Of a stretch of DNA of 64,000 bases, positions 60,358-64,000 are shown piece by piece (position 1 is the stretch's first letter; every line of letters starts with the position of its first letter). The stretch is taken from the NCBI GenBank assembly GCA_027704905.1, contig CM051016.1, forward strand, positions 7,602,461 to 7,666,460, in the 5' to 3' direction. Both the position numbers and the translations under genes were made by a program. The DNA comes from Muraenolepis orangiensis. Taxonomy: Eukaryota > Chordata > Actinopteri > Gadiformes > Muraenolepididae. The notes below the pieces were generated by a model. That model was not told where the DNA came from. It ran no database searches and was given only the letters and a program-made list of their open reading frames with translations.

Positions 60358-60854
60358 TGTCAAGGGTCGACGTGGGGGGAATGAGGAGGAGGGAGAACTT
60401 AGGAGGAGAACCCAAATGCACGACACGATGACACGTATCCAAATAAAGATTATTTACTGATAACACAATAACACAAAAATCACTTAGATGGAAAACGCAT
60501 GAAGCTCAAAAGCAAAATACTTAACTACAATAACCTGACGGTGGCATGACGTGGAACATGACGCTTGTTCATACACATGAAACAAGTACTCGGCATAACA
60601 CAACGAGACAGTATATAGAATATAATATACACATGTACAATATACAATGAACCGGCGCCGAACAGAAGAAGACGCCGCCTATTTAAACACACGGAACATA
60701 ACAGGTGGTCCCAGGCAGCCAATAAGACGGGCAGGAAAACATGAGGGGGAAATTAACGGTGATGCGCTGCAGCTGCGAGGAGCACTAACAAGGGGGCGTG
60801 GCTACCTGGACGAGGGCTGGGAAACGCTGGGAGGCAGAACTGCCAATCCTGACA
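60358..60854 (-). mobile_element. Solo LTR (Gypsy-type) inserted in the 32-bp array
   Basis: 497 bp, TGTCAGGATTGG ... CCCTTGACA on -, flanked on both sides by the exact 5-bp duplication AGTAG (60,353-60,357 and 60,855-60,859). A TATA-like TTTAAATAGG is present on -. The flanks are 32-bp minisatellite text. No internal genes. Confidence 0.88.
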
Positions 60855-61384
60855 AGTAGTTGTATGTAATATGTTGTAGTTGAGGCAGTAGTTGTATGTA
60901 ATATGTGGTAGTTGAGGCAGTAGTTGTATGTAATATGTGGTAGTTGAGGCAGTAGTTGTTTGTAATATGTGGTAGTTGAGGCAGTAGTTGTATGTAATAT
61001 GTGGTAGTTGAGGTAGTAGTTGTATATAATATGTGGTAGTTGAGGTAGTAGTTGTATGTAATATGTGGTAGTTGAGGTAGTAGTTGTATGTAATATGTGG
61101 TAGTTGAGGTAGTAGTTGTTTGTAATATGTGGTAGTTGAGGTAGTAGTTGTATGTAATATGTGGTAGTTGAGGTAGTAGTTGTTTGTAATATGTGGTAGT
61201 TGAGGTAGTAGTTGTATGTAATATGTGGTAGTTGAGGTAGTAGTTGTTTGTAATATGTGGTAGTTGAGGTAGTAGTTGTTTGTAATATGTGGTAGTTGAG
61301 GTAGTAGTTGTATGTAATATGTGGTAGTTGAGGTAGTAGTTGTTTGTAATATGTGGTAGTTGAGGTAGTAGTTGTTTGTAATAT
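60855..61384. repeat. 32-bp minisatellite array distal to C2 (about 17 copies)
   Basis: Unit gtatgtaatatgtggtagtt + gaggtagtagtt. More uniform than the larger arrays and with gtatg/gtttg alternation. Confidence 0.95.
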
Positions 61385-61385
61385 A

Positions 61386-64000
61386 ATAATAATAATAATA
61401 CATTTATTTTATATAGCGCTTTTCTGAGTACCCAAAGCCGCTTTACAAACTTTGCACACATTTACAAACATTGACATACATGGTGGGGACAGTGGGATGT
61501 GGAGGTGGGGAGTGGAGGTTACTGGGTGAAGGCGAGGTTGAAGAGGTGGCTCTTGAGGGCCTGTTTAAAGGATGATAAGGTGGGTGCTTGGCGGATGTTG
61601 ATGGGGAGAGCGTTCCAGAGGGTGGGTGCGGCCACGGAGAAGGCCCGGTCGCCCCAGGTCCGGAGATTGGTCCTGGGGATCGTCAAGCGGTTAGTGTCTC
61701 CGGACCTGAGGCTGCGGGTGGGGACGTGGCGGGGGAGGAGGTGGGAGAGGTAGGGGGGGGCCTGGTTATTGAGGGCTTTGTAGGTGAGGAGTAGAATCTT
61801 GAAATGTATCCGGTGTTTGACTGGGAGCCAGTGGAGGTTGTGTAGGACAGGGGTGATGTGGTCTCGGCGGCGGGTGGAGGTGAGGAGGCGGGCGGCAGAG
61901 TTCTGGACATATTGGAGTTTATGTATGATTTTGTGAGTTGAGCCATACAGAATGCTGTTGCAGTAATCGAGTCTGGAAGTGATGAATGCGTGGATGAGGG
62001 TTTCAGCAGCAGGGAAGGATAGGGAGGGGCGGAGGCGGGCAATGTTCCGGAGGTGGAAGAAAGCGGTTTTGGTGATGTGATTTGCATGGGGAAGGAAAGA
62101 GAGGGTGGGGTCGAGGATGAGGCCGAGGTTGCGGATCTGGGTGGAGGGGGTGATGATGGAGCCGTCTATGTTAAGGGTGAAATTTTGTGCAGAGCGGGTG
62201 AGGGAGGTAGGGCCAATAATAAGGATTTCTGTTTTATTGCTGTTGAGTTTGAGAAAGTTTGTTTGCATCCAGGTTTTAATGTCACTGAGGCAGGCGGAGA
62301 GGGTGGCGTGGGTGGCTGGGGTGATAGCTTTGGCGGAGAGATATAGCTGAGTGTCGTCGGCATAACAGTGAAAGCGGAGCCCGTGGTGGCGAAGGATCTG
62401 ACCGAGGGGAAGGATGTATATGATAAAGAGTAGGGGACCAAGTACAGAACCCTGGGGGACACCGTGAGTGACTGGGGCAGTGGAGGATTGACAGTTATTG
62501 ATGGAGATGTATTGGTGGCGGTCGGAGAGGTAGGAGGTGAGCCAGGAGAGGGCGGTGCCAGTGATACCAATGAAGTGCTGGAGGCGGGAGAGGAGGATGG
62601 AGTGGTCTATAGTGTCAAAGGCAGCGGTGAGGTCGAGGAGGATGAGGATGGTGAGGGAGCCGGAGTCGGCAGAGAGAAGTATGTCATTGGTAACCTTGAG
62701 GAGGGCGGTTTCCGTGCTGTGTCTAGTGCGGAAGCCGGACTGGAAGGGTTCGTGAAGGTTATTTGTGTCAAGGTGGGCTTTAATTTGTGAAGCGGTGACA
62801 CGTTCGAGCATTTTGGACATGTAGGGGAGGTTGGAAATAGGACGGAAGTTGATGGGGTTACCGGGGTCAAGGCCGGGTTTTTTCAGTATGGGGGTGATGG
62901 TAGCAAGCTTGAGTGAGGGGGGGACGGAGCCGATGGCCAGGGAGGAGTTAATGATGGTAGTGAGGAGTGGGGAGAGTGAGGGGAGGCAGTCCTTAACGAG
63001 GGAAGAGGGGATGGGGTCAAGGGCACAGGTAGTGGGTTTCATACTAGTGACTAGGGAGAGTAGGTCGGATTCGGTGATGGGGGTGAAAGATGAAAGTGGA
63101 TGGAGTGGAGGGGGGGGGTCGGTGGGCTGAAAACCGGGAGGAGAGGAGGGGGCGGAGGCAGCTAGCTGTGTGTGGATGTTGTCAATTTTAGTCTGGAAGA
63201 ATGACAGGAAGGAGTTGCAGGTGCTGGTGGTGAAGGAATTGCTGGTAGTGTCTATGGGTTTGAGCAGTTTGTTTATGGTGAAGAAGAGTGTTCTGGGGTT
63301 GTTGGAGCCGGTACGGATGATGGAGGAGTAGTGGGAGGATCGTGCGTGATTGAGTGCTTCTGTATATTGTTGTTGGTGAAGTTTGTAGGCATCGAGGTGA
63401 ATGGTGAGTCCGGTTTTTTTGGATAAGCGTTCCAGTTGGCGGCCCTGAGTTTTGAGGTGACGGAGTTCGCTAGTGTACCAGGGGGCGGAGTGAGTGAAGG
63501 AGACGAGTTTGGTTCTGATGGGGGCGATGTCATCAAGACAGGATGAGAGTGTGTTATTGTAGAAGTTGACTAGGTCAGTGGGGGAGACGTTCGGGGTGGG
63601 GATGGTGTTGGAAATGGCGTTGGTTAGGGCAGCAGAGAGGGAGGGAAGGTTGATGGATTTGAGGTTTCGAAAGGATATGGTGCGTTGCTGTTTAACGGGG
63701 TGGGGGGGGATGTTGACGTCTAGGGTGATGGCTAGGTGGTCAGAGATGGTGAGGTCGGTGGTGGAGAGGTTGTTAATGGAGATGCCAGAGGTGCAGACTA
63801 GGTCGAGGGTGTGTCCTTTGTTATGGGTGGGGAAATCAATGTGTTGGGTGATGTTAAAATAATCTAAGATGTCCATGAATTCAGTGGTGTGGGTGCAGGT
63901 TATGGAGTCGACGTGGATGTTAAAGTCGCCGAGCAGCAGTACAGATGGTGAAATGGCAAAGAGCTGGGTTAAGAATTCAGATAGGTCAGAGAGAAATTCT
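61386..64000 (-). mobile_element. L2-clade LINE (5' part outside window)
   Basis: The 3' end on - is ...AAAAGCGCTATATAAAATAA + ATGTATTATTATTATTATT, a classic L2-type tail with (ATT)n. It inserted at the end of the 32-bp array. Its coding region is intact as far as the window extends. Confidence 0.88.
61519..64000 (-). CDS. L2-clade endonuclease/reverse transcriptase (partial, open to window edge)
   Basis: Open frame of 826 codons with no stop up to 64,000. Endonuclease end: LLLGDFNIHVD (catalytic GDFN), DFPTHNKGHTLDLVCTSG and LTISDHLAI (SDH). Linker: RNLKSINLPSLSAAL. RT: FRPISNLPYMSKMLERV, FQSGFRTRHSTETALLK, LILLDLTAAFDTIDHSIL (first catalytic Asp), THGVPQGSVLGPLLF and HCYADDTQLYLS (YADD box at 62,353-62,364 on +). 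The C-terminus is DYCNSILYG ... WLPVKHRIHFKILLLTYKAL ... SHLFNLAFTQ. The YADDTQL and GVPQGSVLGP text places it in the CR1/L2 group. All catalytic residues are present. Confidence 0.93.
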   Translation of the reverse strand, partial: EFLSDLSEFLTQLFAISPSVLLLGDFNIHVDSITCTHTTEFMDILDYFNITQHIDFPTHNKGHTLDLVCTSGISINNLSTTDLTISDHLAITLDVNIPPHPVKQQRTISFRNLKSINLPSLSAALTNAISNTIPTPNVSPTDLVNFYNNTLSSCLDDIAPIRTKLVSFTHSAPWYTSELRHLKTQGRQLERLSKKTGLTIHLDAYKLHQQQYTEALNHARSSHYSSIIRTGSNNPRTLFFTINKLLKPIDTTSNSFTTSTCNSFLSFFQTKIDNIHTQLAASAPSSPPGFQPTDPPPPLHPLSSFTPITESDLLSLVTSMKPTTCALDPIPSSLVKDCLPSLSPLLTTIINSSLAIGSVPPSLKLATITPILKKPGLDPGNPINFRPISNLPYMSKMLERVTASQIKAHLDTNNLHEPFQSGFRTRHSTETALLKVTNDILLSADSGSLTILILLDLTAAFDTIDHSILLSRLQHFIGITGTALSWLTSYLSDRHQYISINNCQSSTAPVTHGVPQGSVLGPLLFIIYILPLGQILRHHGLRFHCYADDTQLYLSAKAITPATHATLSACLSDIKTWMQTNFLKLNSNKTEILIIGPTSLTRSAQNFTLNIDGSIITPSTQIRNLGLILDPTLSFLPHANHITKTAFFHLRNIARLRPSLSFPAAETLIHAFITSRLDYCNSILYGSTHKIIHKLQYVQNSAARLLTSTRRRDHITPVLHNLHWLPVKHRIHFKILLLTYKALNNQAPPYLSHLLPRHVPTRSLRSGDTNRLTIPRTNLRTWGDRAFSVAAPTLWNALPINIRQAPTLSSFKQALKSHLFNLAFTQ

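Overview
The window looks like teleost fish genomic DNA. It contains spliced vertebrate genes, very dense microsatellites and minisatellites, fish-type Rex1-like and L2-clade LINEs, tRNA-derived SINEs, Gypsy-type LTRs and a hAT element. It also carries a κ-like immunoglobulin light-chain locus laid out as the small V-J-C cassettes typical of teleosts. All coordinates and exon joins were read by eye from the sequence; no database search was run.

Region 1 (1-18,100, + strand) is the 3' part of otoferlin (otof). Eleven constitutive exons encode the region before C2E, C2E itself, the linker and C2F. Two alternative terminal exons follow (14,767-14,947 and 16,659-16,839), each 181 bp and each encoding a complete C-terminal membrane anchor. 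A third, decayed terminal exon sits upstream at 12,781-12,903. The introns hold a 2.8-kb telomere-like array, long simple repeats running into splice acceptors, LINE fragments and a large foldback element.

Region 2 (18,400-23,100, - strand) is a complete seven-exon gene for a mitochondrial amidoxime-reducing component (mtarc1-like, 331 aa), convergent with otof.

Region 3 (23,600-34,800) is mostly mobile and repetitive DNA. It holds a 1.2-kb non-autonomous hAT element with an 8-bp target duplication and a perfect 29-bp hairpin, an orphan zinc-finger-like terminal exon, a 27-bp minisatellite and a second foldback element. It also holds an LTR-bounded element filled by a 3-kb CpG-rich 24/48-bp minisatellite, and a broken Gypsy-type element with LTR, tRNA-Leu-like primer site, gag zinc knuckle and protease.

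Region 4 (34,600-61,400) is the immunoglobulin light-chain locus. It consists of two tandem copies, about 13.3 kb apart, of a cassette with V (- strand, 12-RSS), J (+, 23-RSS) and C (+), so V-J joining must occur by inversion. Both cassettes keep an octamer/TATA V promoter, an upstream 39-bp array of CACCTG E-boxes, a J-C intron element combining a PU.1/IRF-like motif with two E-boxes, and a CTCF-like motif downstream of C. A truncated V pseudogene remains at about 36.1 kb. Large 32-bp minisatellite arrays (up to about 80 units), complementary halves of a Rex1-like LINE and a duplicated solo LTR fill the spaces.

Region 5 (61,386-64,000, - strand) is an L2-clade LINE whose endonuclease/reverse-transcriptase frame is open to the window edge.
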